57,823 bases of DNA from Mesorhizobium_B sp964242945 (GTDB taxonomy: Bacteria > Pseudomonadota > Alphaproteobacteria > Rhizobiales > Rhizobiaceae). Where the stretch lies: assembly GCA_964242945.1 (NCBI GenBank), contig CAXTCF010000010.1:1-57823 (forward strand), written 5' to 3'. The translations under genes were made by a program, and so were the position numbers. The notes beneath the pieces were generated by a model that made no database searches, was not told the origin of the DNA, and worked only from the letters and a program-made list of their open reading frames with translations. This document shows positions 43,644 through 52,048 of the stretch, one piece after another (positions within the stretch are counted from its first letter, which is position 1; every line of letters starts with the position of its first letter).

Positions 43644-43862
43644 ATGCACCGAAGACAGGACGAGCACTCGTTTGCCGTCACCTTCCAAGCCGCTCCCGCT
43701 CTAGCGGAAGCCATCAACACCGGCGCCGCCCGCGAAGACCTCAGCCACTCGGCTTTCGTCCGGCGTATCGTCGCCGCTGGCCTGCGCGAGGCTGGCCTAC
43801 TGCCCGTAGGCGTTCCGATCGTAGGCCGTGCTGGCCGCCCCCGGAAGGCGGTGGCAGCATGA
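43644..43862 (+). CDS. Small ribbon-helix-helix-like protein
   Basis: 72 aa. The central AAREDLSHSAFVRRIVAAGL looks like a ribbon-helix-helix DNA-binding core. ATG at 43644 has GGAG 6 bp before it. Its last bases overlap the next start (ATGA). Probably a regulator of the cassette. Confidence 0.55.
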   Translation: MHRRQDEHSFAVTFQAAPALAEAINTGAAREDLSHSAFVRRIVAAGLREAGLLPVGVPIVGRAGRPRKAVAA

Positions 43863-44344
43863 CCGCCGTCAGCAACAACGCCCGCGTGATCGTCGCCTGC
43901 TCCGCCAAGGATCTCGGCATCACCCTCACCCCTGCCGGCGAGCTGGCTGTCGGCGCCAAGGTTGATGCTGCCCTGAAATACGAACGCGGCGAGCACTTCC
44001 TGGCCGACGCCTCCGGCCAACGCCTGTTGAAGACCGACGACGCTGGCGGCATGTCCCCCGTGTCGTTTGCGGAGCTCGTCGCAGGCGCGGCGAAGGCTGA
44101 CCCGACATACCTCCAAGCAAAGCCCGACAAAGCCCCTACGGCTGTCGCCGCTGACGCTACGCTCACGGCACGGATGCAAGGGCGCAAGGAAGCGCTCGCG
44201 GCCGAAGGCAAGGCACATGCCGCCGCCATCACCACGAACCCCTGGCAGACGGGGAAGCAGAACTTGACCCAGCAGATGTTGATCCAGAAGAACGACCCGG
44301 CACGCGCTCAGCGGCTCAAGGCGCTGGCGGGGGTGGCACGATGA
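43859..44344 (+). CDS. Phage-type protein of unknown function
   Basis: 161 aa. Starts in an ATGA overlap with the previous gene. Helical, with a C-terminal TTNPWQTGKQNLTQQMLIQK. No family recognised. Its place two genes before the tape-measure gene is where tail assembly chaperones or tail proteins commonly sit; this is only context. Confidence 0.55.
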   Translation: MTAVSNNARVIVACSAKDLGITLTPAGELAVGAKVDAALKYERGEHFLADASGQRLLKTDDAGGMSPVSFAELVAGAAKADPTYLQAKPDKAPTAVAADATLTARMQGRKEALAAEGKAHAAAITTNPWQTGKQNLTQQMLIQKNDPARAQRLKALAGVAR

Positions 44345-44781
44345 GCCAAATCACGGTTCCCGCCCACGGCGGCACATTCGCCAATGCTTGCACCTCCCTG
44401 CGGATGAAGCTCATTGAGCAAGTCGCAGAGCGCGAAGGCTGGCCTATTCACGGCGATGGGCGACCTCGCTTCTTTCGTGCCCGAGCCGAACAGGCGGCCG
44501 AAGCCGAGATTGCAATATGGCAGCGAAACCCCCGTCAGCCGGTTGATGACGTTGAGCGGACGCTTGTAGCCATGCGGGCGAATTTCCTGGCATGGCAGGC
44601 GAGCCGGCAGGAACTTGCCGACCAGCGCGCCGCGGTGGAAGCGCAACGCCGCGCTGAGGTGATCGCGCGGGAGCCGGCCAAGGAGTTCAAGCTGCGGTTT
44701 CGCGACATGAACAGCGACCGCGACGTGGAAGTGACGCTGCCGGCCGGCATGGTCCGCTTCCTCGGGGAGGCGGCGCCGTGA
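44341..44781 (+). CDS. Phage-type protein of unknown function
   Basis: 146 aa, overlaps its neighbours on both sides (4 bp each). Helical central part (WQASRQELADQRAAVEAQRR) and a beta-rich end (LRFRDMNSDRDVEVTLPAG). No recognised family; immediately precedes the tape-measure gene. Confidence 0.55.
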   Translation: MSQITVPAHGGTFANACTSLRMKLIEQVAEREGWPIHGDGRPRFFRARAEQAAEAEIAIWQRNPRQPVDDVERTLVAMRANFLAWQASRQELADQRAAVEAQRRAEVIAREPAKEFKLRFRDMNSDRDVEVTLPAGMVRFLGEAAP

Positions 44782-47700
44782 GTGACGCTTCCGTCAAGAT
44801 CACCCTCAGCGCCGACAACCAAGCCAGCGCCGCTATCAAGGCGGTGTTGGCAGATGTTCAACGGCTCAAACGGGCGATGAGTTCGGCCTTCAACTCAAAT
44901 GCCTCAACCGCGTTCGCCTCTAAGATCGGCAAGGACGCCGCGAAGATGCAGGCGGCGTTCAACGGCCTGAGCCAAGCTCAGAAGCGTTTCGTGGACGGCT
45001 TCTCCGCCGGCACAGCCGCGTCGGGCCAGTCCTTCACGGCCATGCGGCGCCAGGCGCGCCGATATGCGATCGATCGGGCAAGGGTGGAGCGCAGCCTATC
45101 ATCTTTCCGCGTCCGTGCCACGGCAGCGCACGACCAGGTGGAACGGCAAGCGCACCGGACGCGGCTTGCGGAGATGCGCCAGCGCGGCCGGCTGGACGCG
45201 CAGCTGCACGGCGCTGCAATGGCGCGGGCACGTCAGCTGGGGCGGTTCTCCGGCCGGTTGGCATATCGACCCGGCAACACCTCGTTCCCGTCACCTGTTG
45301 CTGGCCTTGCCGGCACAGGTGCAGCCGTTTGGGCGACCAAGAGCGTCTTGGAACGGGAAACTGGAACGGACGCCGCAGAGATCGACGCCCGAACGTATGC
45401 CGGCCTTTCTCAGGCCGATGCGCGAAAGTTGCGCGAACAATGGGCGATGCCTGCGGCAGTGGATTTCGGCGCAACGGCCGAAGACATGCTTCGGTCTTTC
45501 ACCAACGCAGTAAAGGCAGGTATTCCACAAAAGGGTGCCAAGGTTTTCACCGATCTATCTGTCCAAGCAGGAGAAGCGTGGGGCAAGCCGCTCCAAGAAA
45601 CCACAGACTTCCTAGCCAATGTGAATACGATCATTGGTGGATTTGGAGATAAGTTCGACGCGAAGAAGCTTCGCTCAGTGTCAAATACTTTGACCTTTCT
45701 TGCCAAAGAAATGTCAACGTCACCTGACAAGTTGATGACGTTCGCGGAGAAAGGCGCGGGCGCTGCAATGGCGCTAGGCATGTCGCAGGAAGCCGGAATC
45801 AGCTTCGGCGCGGCAAGCACCTCCGCCGGCAACGCGGCCGGCGCATCCGGGCGGATGTTCGATGCCCTGGCGGGATTCTTTAACGTCCGCCTGCAAGGGC
45901 TCACGAAGCGCGGGGCGGAGGGCGAAGATGCCGACTTGGCGAAAGCCATGCTCCGCGACATGGGATACGGCAGCTACGAGGGGATGCAGCGCCAGCGCCG
46001 CGCCGATCCTGACGCTTTTCTGTTCGATTTCGCGGACAGGTTCAACAGCCGGATCAAAGACCCGAAGAAGCGCGCCGCATACACGGAACTCTCGACCGGA
46101 CAGGAATGGTTCGGAGAGTTCGGGCGCCTGCTCGACAACCCCGCGATCTTGAAGGAGGCTAGAAAGGCTCTCCGCGAGTCCAAGGAGGCGAACACCCTCA
46201 CGGACGTGTGGAGGCTCCACGTCCAAAAGCTCGCCTTTCTCTGGAAACAGGTGAAAGCCGGCTTCGACAACATCATGGGCGAAATCGGCATGGTGCTCAG
46301 CCCCATCGCGGCGAAAGTCGGCGCTGCCTTCGTTCAATGGACGCGAACGCTCACCGGCCCGAACGGCATCCGGAGGCACGTCCAGCGGTTTGTTGACGGC
46401 CTCATGCACGGTTTCTTCGGCGGCGACCTCGACGCGGTGTTGAAACGGCTCTCGACCGCGGGCGGAATAGACCCGGAAGCAATCTTCCGCTTCGCCAAGG
46501 GGTTCGCGGAAGGGCTGCGGGAAGTCTGGTCCGTGTTCAAGCAGATCGGCCAAGGCATCGCCAAGGTGATCGGCGTGGACGCCAGCACGGCGGAAGGCGC
46601 GGGCAAGCTCATCGGCTCCATCTTGGGGCTGAGCGCCGCCTTGGTGTTCCTGCGGCCGGTTGTCGGCGTTCTCGACCTTCTGGCGGCTGGCGTAGGCGTC
46701 CTGACAACTGCCCTGACTACCGCGTCTGGCCTTGGTCTCGGCGGCACGGCCGCGGCAGGCAGAGGGGCTGCCGCATGGCTCACCCCTTGGCTTGCAGGCC
46801 TCACGGCTGCGGGAGTGATCGCAGGTGCCGCCTTGATGAAATGGCAGGGTGACAAGCTGAAGAACAAGCCCGTCAAGCCAAACACCCCTGCCGACTATCT
46901 GCTGCGCTGGCGCGATCACAACATCCGCGCGCGGGAGATGACCGCTGCCGATCACCGCAAGGATGACGCCATCCCGACGATGAGTTTTTACGACCGGGAG
47001 CAAACCGCCAAACGCGGCATGAACCCATGGCGCCCAAAACCCACGACGATCGATGCCGACGCCCCCAAGTTCGCCCGCGGCGGCCGGTTCACTGTCGGCG
47101 GCGCCGGCGGCACCGATTCCAAGCTGGTGCAGTTCTGGGCTTCTCCGGGCGAAACGGTGAGCGTCCACACGCCCGACCAAGTGAACGGCGGTGGTGGCCT
47201 TCTCATCAACCTCCGCACTGCGGGCGTGGAAGATCGTCTGAGCGACATGGTTCGCGCTCTGCTTGGCTTAGGCGACCGCTACCGCGAGGCCGCTGCAAAG
47301 GCACATCTCGCAGCAGCGGCGGCAGGTAGCGCGGTTGTTTCTGGCTTCGTCAGCGCCGCGGCGGAGGGCACCAGCATTGTCCCCAGCCTGCCCGGCGGCG
47401 GCGGTGCCACGCTCGGCAAGACGGGCTATGGCAAGCGGTTCTACTACCCTAACATCGCGCCAGGCGAGAGAGGGACCACGGCGCCGATGCTGAAAGGCGC
47501 TGCATCCGCCAACGCGAAAGCCGCCTTCGACTTCCTCACGAAGGACAAGGGGCTGACGCGCGATGCAGCGGCCGGCATCCTGGCCAGCATCAAGGCGGAA
47601 AGCGGCTTCAACCCCGCGGCCCGCGGCGATGGCGGCAGCGCCCACGGCATATTCCAGCACCACGCGGACCGCCGCGCCAAGATTCTGCGCGGCACGGGCG

Positions 47701-48689
47701 TCAATATGAGCTCGGCAAGCTTCATGGACCAGATGCGCGCCGGCATCTGGGAAGCCGAAACCGGATCGGACCCACAAGGCAGGCGGGCATGGGAGGCGTT
47801 GAAGTCGGGCAAGCTCTCGGCAGCGCAGGCTGCGGCCGCTTGGTCCGACCTTTACGAGCGGCCCTTGCACAAGCGCGCGGAAGCCGCGGAGCGCGGCGCA
47901 CTCGCCAACGGCTTCGCCAAGCTGTTCGGCGCGGGCAACGCCACCACGGTGCCTTCAGATGCTGCGGTGACGGGCGCCAGGGCCGCGCTGACGATGACAA
48001 ACCGGGGCGCCACCAGAAACCACCCGATCACCACATACCTGTCCGACAAGATCAGGGAGTCGGTGGCGGCGGTGTACGGACGGGGATACCGGGTGGAAGT
48101 GTTCTCCGGCGGGCAGGATGCCAAAGGCGCGGGCGGCAAGCGCACCGGCAGCACGCGACACGACGATCACGGGCAGGGGGGTGAAGCCGCCGATCTCTAC
48201 GTGATCGGGCCTGACGGCAAACGCCTCCGCGGTGCCGATCTCGCAAAGCTGGGGCAATACTGGCGAGCCAAGAAGTATGGGGGCGTGGGGCTCGAAATGG
48301 CCGGCGGCGGCATCCACTTGGATCAGCACAAGAACCGGGCTGGCCATTGGTGGTACAGCGAAGCGTCCAGGCGCATTGGTGAACGTCAGATAGATCAGGG
48401 AGAGCGCGGCATCCTGCCCTGCTTGATGCATCTGCTATTCGGCTCACCGTCAGCCGCGTCTCTCGCCAGCACCGTCAACACGCCTGAGAGAGTCATTCAG
48501 AACGTGCCGACGCCGACGCTGCGGGCCGCGCAACCCGGTTCCTCTGGCAGCCGCGCCGAAGCGCCGGCATTCGCGGTCAACATCAATGGCGCAAATCAAT
48601 CGCCAGAGCAGATCGCCGCGGCGGTGCAGAAGCACGTCACGCGAGCTTGGAACTGGCGAACGCACGACGTTGAACACGACCTAACATAA
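44778..48689 (+). CDS. Phage tail tape-measure protein with two hydrolase-like modules
   Basis: 1303 aa. N-terminal KITLSADNQASAAIKAVLAD and the tape-measure core with long helices; hydrophobic segment ~residues 620-690. At ~905-1040 a phage-tail-lysozyme-like module (GILASIKAESGFNPAARGDG, SAHGIFQHHADRR); at ~1078-1193 an M15-type peptidase-like module with GSTRHDDHGQGGEAADLYV and GGGIHLDQHKNRAGHWWYSE supplying His/Asp metal ligands. The start is GTG overlapping the previous stop (GTGA). Tape-measure proteins set tail length and help DNA or effectors cross the cell wall; hydrolase modules fit that. No other tail-structure gene is nearby. Confidence 0.85.
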   Translation: MSDASVKITLSADNQASAAIKAVLADVQRLKRAMSSAFNSNASTAFASKIGKDAAKMQAAFNGLSQAQKRFVDGFSAGTAASGQSFTAMRRQARRYAIDRARVERSLSSFRVRATAAHDQVERQAHRTRLAEMRQRGRLDAQLHGAAMARARQLGRFSGRLAYRPGNTSFPSPVAGLAGTGAAVWATKSVLERETGTDAAEIDARTYAGLSQADARKLREQWAMPAAVDFGATAEDMLRSFTNAVKAGIPQKGAKVFTDLSVQAGEAWGKPLQETTDFLANVNTIIGGFGDKFDAKKLRSVSNTLTFLAKEMSTSPDKLMTFAEKGAGAAMALGMSQEAGISFGAASTSAGNAAGASGRMFDALAGFFNVRLQGLTKRGAEGEDADLAKAMLRDMGYGSYEGMQRQRRADPDAFLFDFADRFNSRIKDPKKRAAYTELSTGQEWFGEFGRLLDNPAILKEARKALRESKEANTLTDVWRLHVQKLAFLWKQVKAGFDNIMGEIGMVLSPIAAKVGAAFVQWTRTLTGPNGIRRHVQRFVDGLMHGFFGGDLDAVLKRLSTAGGIDPEAIFRFAKGFAEGLREVWSVFKQIGQGIAKVIGVDASTAEGAGKLIGSILGLSAALVFLRPVVGVLDLLAAGVGVLTTALTTASGLGLGGTAAAGRGAAAWLTPWLAGLTAAGVIAGAALMKWQGDKLKNKPVKPNTPADYLLRWRDHNIRAREMTAADHRKDDAIPTMSFYDREQTAKRGMNPWRPKPTTIDADAPKFARGGRFTVGGAGGTDSKLVQFWASPGETVSVHTPDQVNGGGGLLINLRTAGVEDRLSDMVRALLGLGDRYREAAAKAHLAAAAAGSAVVSGFVSAAAEGTSIVPSLPGGGGATLGKTGYGKRFYYPNIAPGERGTTAPMLKGAASANAKAAFDFLTKDKGLTRDAAAGILASIKAESGFNPAARGDGGSAHGIFQHHADRRAKILRGTGVNMSSASFMDQMRAGIWEAETGSDPQGRRAWEALKSGKLSAAQAAAAWSDLYERPLHKRAEAAERGALANGFAKLFGAGNATTVPSDAAVTGARAALTMTNRGATRNHPITTYLSDKIRESVAAVYGRGYRVEVFSGGQDAKGAGGKRTGSTRHDDHGQGGEAADLYVIGPDGKRLRGADLAKLGQYWRAKKYGGVGLEMAGGGIHLDQHKNRAGHWWYSEASRRIGERQIDQGERGILPCLMHLLFGSPSAASLASTVNTPERVIQNVPTPTLRAAQPGSSGSRAEAPAFAVNINGANQSPEQIAAAVQKHVTRAWNWRTHDVEHDLT

Positions 48690-48781
48690 CTGACATCCGC
48701 CCGGCTGCACACCACAGCCGAGCGGACGCCCTGCAAATCCTTGTAAATCGTCGCTAGACGCGCTCGCGAGTGAAACCGCAG

Positions 48782-50413
48782 TCAGTGTACCGGATTGCTC
48801 AGAATCGCTTCTGGCGTCGATTTTTCGGCGTTCTCGGCTTGCCGCTTGGTTTCGAGTGGCAGGGTGACTTTTGAAATCTCGCGGAACAGGCCAGGAACCG
48901 CGGCCTCGCTCCGCCCGTATGACTCGGAGGAGTGTCCCGTCGTTCTGCCGGTCAGGTAGTTCAACGCGCTGTCACTGACGCCACCAGCGGCGCACAGATC
49001 GTGGAAGAGGTGACGCCAGCCGTGGTTCGGCGCGAGCTTCGGGCGCGCGATCTTCAAATCCGCCGTCACCCACTTCCCCACGTTCTCCGCGGCGCGGGCG
49101 ATGAACAGCCGGCCGGCCGGTGCCGCCGCCACGAAGTCGAGCAAGCCTTCCGCCTTCAAGCTCGGATGCACTGGCACGCGGCGTTCGCTGAATTTGTTCT
49201 TCAACGACCTTCCGCCGGCCTTCGTCAGGCGGAAATAGACGATCCCGTCCACCTGGTCGAAGTCTTCCTTGCGCAAGCCGGCGACCTCTTGGACGCGGGC
49301 GCCAGAAAAGGCGCAAAGCCAGGGCAGCCAGTGCCGTTCCGCACGATGCTCCTTGCGCGCCGCCTTCAGAATCGTCCGCGCTTCCGCCATTGTGTAGGTT
49401 CTCGCGCCCGCTTCCGCATCTTCAAACCCCGGCTTGCGCACCCCCTTGAACGGATCGGGTGCTCCGGCGAAAGCGGCTTCGTTCTGGCGGACTCCCCAAC
49501 GGCGTACCGCGCCTATGTCGGTCAATGAGTTACCGATGGTGCGGTTGCTGAGCCGGCCTTCCTCCTGAAGCGCTTCTATCCAACTGCGCACAGCGGCGGT
49601 TGTCAGCGTCGTGGCGTCGTCGGTCCCGCGGTGCGCCGCGAGGCTGGCGCACTCGCGTCGGAACTTGGCGAGCGTTGCCGCTGGAATCCCCTTTGCATCC
49701 TTTCCAAGCGTCCGCAGGCGTTCTTCTTCATCAATGATCGCGGAGAACGTCAGGCCGTCCCTGTCGGGCTTCGGCGGCGCGCTTGCGGCAGGATCAGAAT
49801 CCGTCCATGTCGGCACGCTCCGCATGGTATAGTCGCGGCGCGCCATCGCTTCGGCATCGCGGAAGGCCAGCGCCAGGAAGTGCGCCGCGTCGTCCAACAA
49901 CTCGCGACGGCTCTCCTCCGTGACGCTGAGGCCGCGTGCCGCAAGGGCATCGTCCACGGTCGGCGCCACCAGCATTTCAAGCGCCAGCGCGCGAGTTTCC
50001 GGGTCGCTGTTGGCTTCTGTCACATGCTGCCGAAGCAAAGCGGCTTTCTCGCGCCAGTGATCGGCGCTGCCGGGATCGTCGGCGCTGGCGGCCACCAAGC
50101 CCTTGTAGACCTCTCCGGCAACGGCTTGCCGCTGGCGATGGTTCATCCTGACAGGGCCGGAGCGGGTTGATGCATAGAAGGCGTCGAGAGCTTCCACGAC
50201 CGCGGCGAAGCGGCGCTTTGCTTCAGCGGGATCACGCGTGCTGAGGGTCACCTTAGCGTGGGTGCCAAGCCGGATCGTCCGGCGCTCGCCAGCGACCGGC
50301 ACAGCCACTTCCTTGCCCTTCACACGCTCGGCAAGATCGGCCGGAACGCGGCGGAAGTGCTCAAAGATACCGGTAACAGGATGCTTACGAGGGGAGGGCA
50401 TCACGAGCGCCAT
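48782..50413 (-). CDS. int: Tyrosine integrase (DUF6538-containing)
   Basis: 543 aa. N-terminal DUF6538-like region (PSPRKHPVTGIFEHFRRVPA), SAM-like core-binding domain, and C-terminal catalytic domain with Arg in FSGARVQEVAGLR, Lys in KNKFSERRVPVH, HxxR in NHGWRHLFHDL, His in GRTTGHSSESYGR and the nucleophile tyrosine within that same segment. It reads away from the tRNA and lies 78 bp from attR. It is the enzyme expected to insert the element at tRNA-Thr. Confidence 0.92.
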   Translation of the reverse strand: MALVMPSPRKHPVTGIFEHFRRVPADLAERVKGKEVAVPVAGERRTIRLGTHAKVTLSTRDPAEAKRRFAAVVEALDAFYASTRSGPVRMNHRQRQAVAGEVYKGLVAASADDPGSADHWREKAALLRQHVTEANSDPETRALALEMLVAPTVDDALAARGLSVTEESRRELLDDAAHFLALAFRDAEAMARRDYTMRSVPTWTDSDPAASAPPKPDRDGLTFSAIIDEEERLRTLGKDAKGIPAATLAKFRRECASLAAHRGTDDATTLTTAAVRSWIEALQEEGRLSNRTIGNSLTDIGAVRRWGVRQNEAAFAGAPDPFKGVRKPGFEDAEAGARTYTMAEARTILKAARKEHRAERHWLPWLCAFSGARVQEVAGLRKEDFDQVDGIVYFRLTKAGGRSLKNKFSERRVPVHPSLKAEGLLDFVAAAPAGRLFIARAAENVGKWVTADLKIARPKLAPNHGWRHLFHDLCAAGGVSDSALNYLTGRTTGHSSESYGRSEAAVPGLFREISKVTLPLETKRQAENAEKSTPEAILSNPVH

Positions 50414-50491
50414 TGTAGACCAGCCCTGTATACCAAACGGGACCGGAAAAACCCAGCAAAACCAACTTCTTCTTGTATCTCAAAGGGATGA

Positions 50492-50516
50492 GATGGTGCT
50501 GCGAGAGAGGATTGAA
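50492..50516. repeat. attR (25-bp direct repeat) overlapping tRNA-Thr 3' end
   Basis: Exact copy of 38689-38713. It covers the CCA end, acceptor 3' strand and part of the T arm of tRNA-Thr, so integration keeps the tRNA functional. Confidence 0.92.
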
Positions 50517-50568
50517 CTCTCGACCTCACCCTTACCAAGGGTGTGCTCTACCACTGAGCTACCGCAGC
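50494..50568 (-). tRNA. tRNA-Thr (anticodon GGT)
   Basis: 75 nt including the encoded CCA. Acceptor GCTGCGG/TCGCAGC with a G-T pair at the base, D stem GCTC/GAGC, anticodon stem CACCC/GGGTG around TTGGTAA (anticodon GGT), T stem GAGAG/CTCTC with TTCAATC loop, discriminator A. Canonical cloverleaf. Confidence 0.95.
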
Positions 50569-50941
50569 ACGCAGCGTCCATGCGCTGGGCTTGTTCCGTT
50601 TGGCGGCCCGCCGCAAAGCGAAGCCCGGTCCGAACGGCGCGCCTTTTCCCGCATTTCCGAGGTCCGGTCAACAGGTCCGGCCGCAGTTTCCGCGCCGCGC
50701 GGCAATCCGCTTGTCGAGGCGCCGCATCGCCGGCCGGTGGCGGGAGTGCAAACCGTTGCGATGAGCCCGGTCTGCTCCCCGCTCGCGGCAGCGGCAAGCA
50801 ACTCCCGGTCTTTGGCGCTTTCTCCCGTGCTTCGCTTGACTGCATCTTTGATCGATCATCTATTCCTGGGGAACTCTGTCAAAGAAGTCGCGCAGGCGCG
50901 TTCCCGTGCGGATCTGCGGGTTCGGGGAGGAGCGGCAGGCT
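50569..50941. other. Intergenic region between tRNA-Thr and ppk2
   Basis: About 370 bp on the chromosomal side, presumably holding the tRNA promoter and the ppk2 promoter; open frames here look random. Nothing else seen. Confidence 0.5.
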
Positions 50942-51832
50942 ATGGCGAAGAAGGACAAGCACGGCAACGCAAACGGCGGCGACATCCGCGATGACGTGGC
51001 CGAACACGAGGCCAAGGACGCCGGGATTGGGCCGGCGGGGAAAACCAAGAAGAAGAAGGGCGACCAGAAGCACAAGTATGTGGACGAACTGGTCCGCCTT
51101 CAGTTCGAACTGATCAAGCTTCAGGAATGGGTGCACAAGGAGGGCCTGAAGGTAGTCGTCGTCTTCGAGGGCCGCGATGCCGCGGGCAAGGGAGGCGTCA
51201 TCAAGCGGATCACCGAAAGTCTCAATCCGCGCGTCTGCCGCGTCGTGGCGCTGGGCACGCCCACCGAGCGCGAGCGCGGCCAGTGGTATTTCCAGCGCTA
51301 CGTGCTGCACCTGCCGGGCAAGGGCGAGATCGTGCTGTTCGACCGCTCCTGGTACAACCGGGCCGGCGTCGAGCACGTCATGGGCTTCTGCACGGATGCC
51401 GAGTACCACGAGTTCCTGCGCGCCTGCCCGCTCTTCGAGGAGATGCTGGTCAAGTCGGGCATCGTCCTGATAAAATACTGGTTCTCGGTCAGCGACGAGG
51501 AGCAGGAGCGCCGCTTCCGCGAGCGCATCGAGAACCCGATCAAGCGCTGGAAGCTTTCGCCGATGGACCTGAAGTCGCGCGAGCACTGGGTGGAGTATTC
51601 CCGCGCCAAGGACGTCATGCAGATGCACACCGACACCGAGATGGCGCCCTGGAACGTGGTGGACGCCGACAACAAGAAGAAGGCGCGGCTGAACTGCATC
51701 GCCCACCTCCTGTCCCGCATCCCCTACAAGGAATTGGAACGGCCCGCGATCGAGCTTAAGCCGCGCCAGAAGGACGAGACCTATGTCCGCCCGCCGAAAT
51801 CCAGCCAGCGCTGGGTGCCGGCTGCCTATTGA
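50942..51832 (+). CDS. ppk2: Polyphosphate kinase 2
   Basis: 296 aa, class I PPK2 length. Phosphorylates nucleoside diphosphates with polyphosphate. Walker A VFEGRDAAGKGGVIKRITES and the Walker B/lid LFDRSWYNRAGVEHVMGF are intact, with conserved basic segment RRFRERIENPIKRWKLSPMD. The ATG at 50942 has CAGG near and GGAG about 15 bp upstream; the Lys-rich N-terminus is family-like. Confidence 0.92.
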   Translation: MAKKDKHGNANGGDIRDDVAEHEAKDAGIGPAGKTKKKKGDQKHKYVDELVRLQFELIKLQEWVHKEGLKVVVVFEGRDAAGKGGVIKRITESLNPRVCRVVALGTPTERERGQWYFQRYVLHLPGKGEIVLFDRSWYNRAGVEHVMGFCTDAEYHEFLRACPLFEEMLVKSGIVLIKYWFSVSDEEQERRFRERIENPIKRWKLSPMDLKSREHWVEYSRAKDVMQMHTDTEMAPWNVVDADNKKKARLNCIAHLLSRIPYKELERPAIELKPRQKDETYVRPPKSSQRWVPAAY

Positions 51833-52048
51833 AGAGGTTAAGGTCTCGGAGCGCCGCTGAAACCTGTCCGCACGGCGTTTCTGCTTCGAGCCGGTCAGGT
51901 TTGCCAAAACTTCCTTAACCCGGGCCGCAGATGATGCGGAACCAGGCACGTCCCCTTCACTGTTACAGGGAATCACACATTGTGATCCCAAAAGCGTGAG
52001 CAATTGTGGCAAATCGCCGGTCGGGGGACTTCGTTGCAAGGGTTGAGC

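Larger units (their letters stand above)
38689..50516. mobile_element. tRNA-Thr-integrated element (11.8 kb) with tyrosine integrase and tail tape-measure gene
   Basis: The element is bounded by two identical 25-bp direct repeats, 38689-38713 and 50492-50516, that equal the 3' end of the tRNA-Thr gene. The integrase lies at the tRNA-proximal end. Contents in order: secreted protein, Abi-alpha, serine recombinase, small protein, winged-helix protein, repeat-rich region, attenuator-like leader, RHH-like protein, two unknown phage-type proteins, tape-measure protein, integrase. No capsid, terminase, portal, tail-tube or baseplate genes are seen. Parts (39427-42250) are visibly less GC-rich than the neighbours. 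Confidence 0.92.

Noticed and set aside
38689..50516. Insertion sequence
   Set aside because: No transposase gene or terminal inverted repeats; the ends are tRNA-derived direct repeats.
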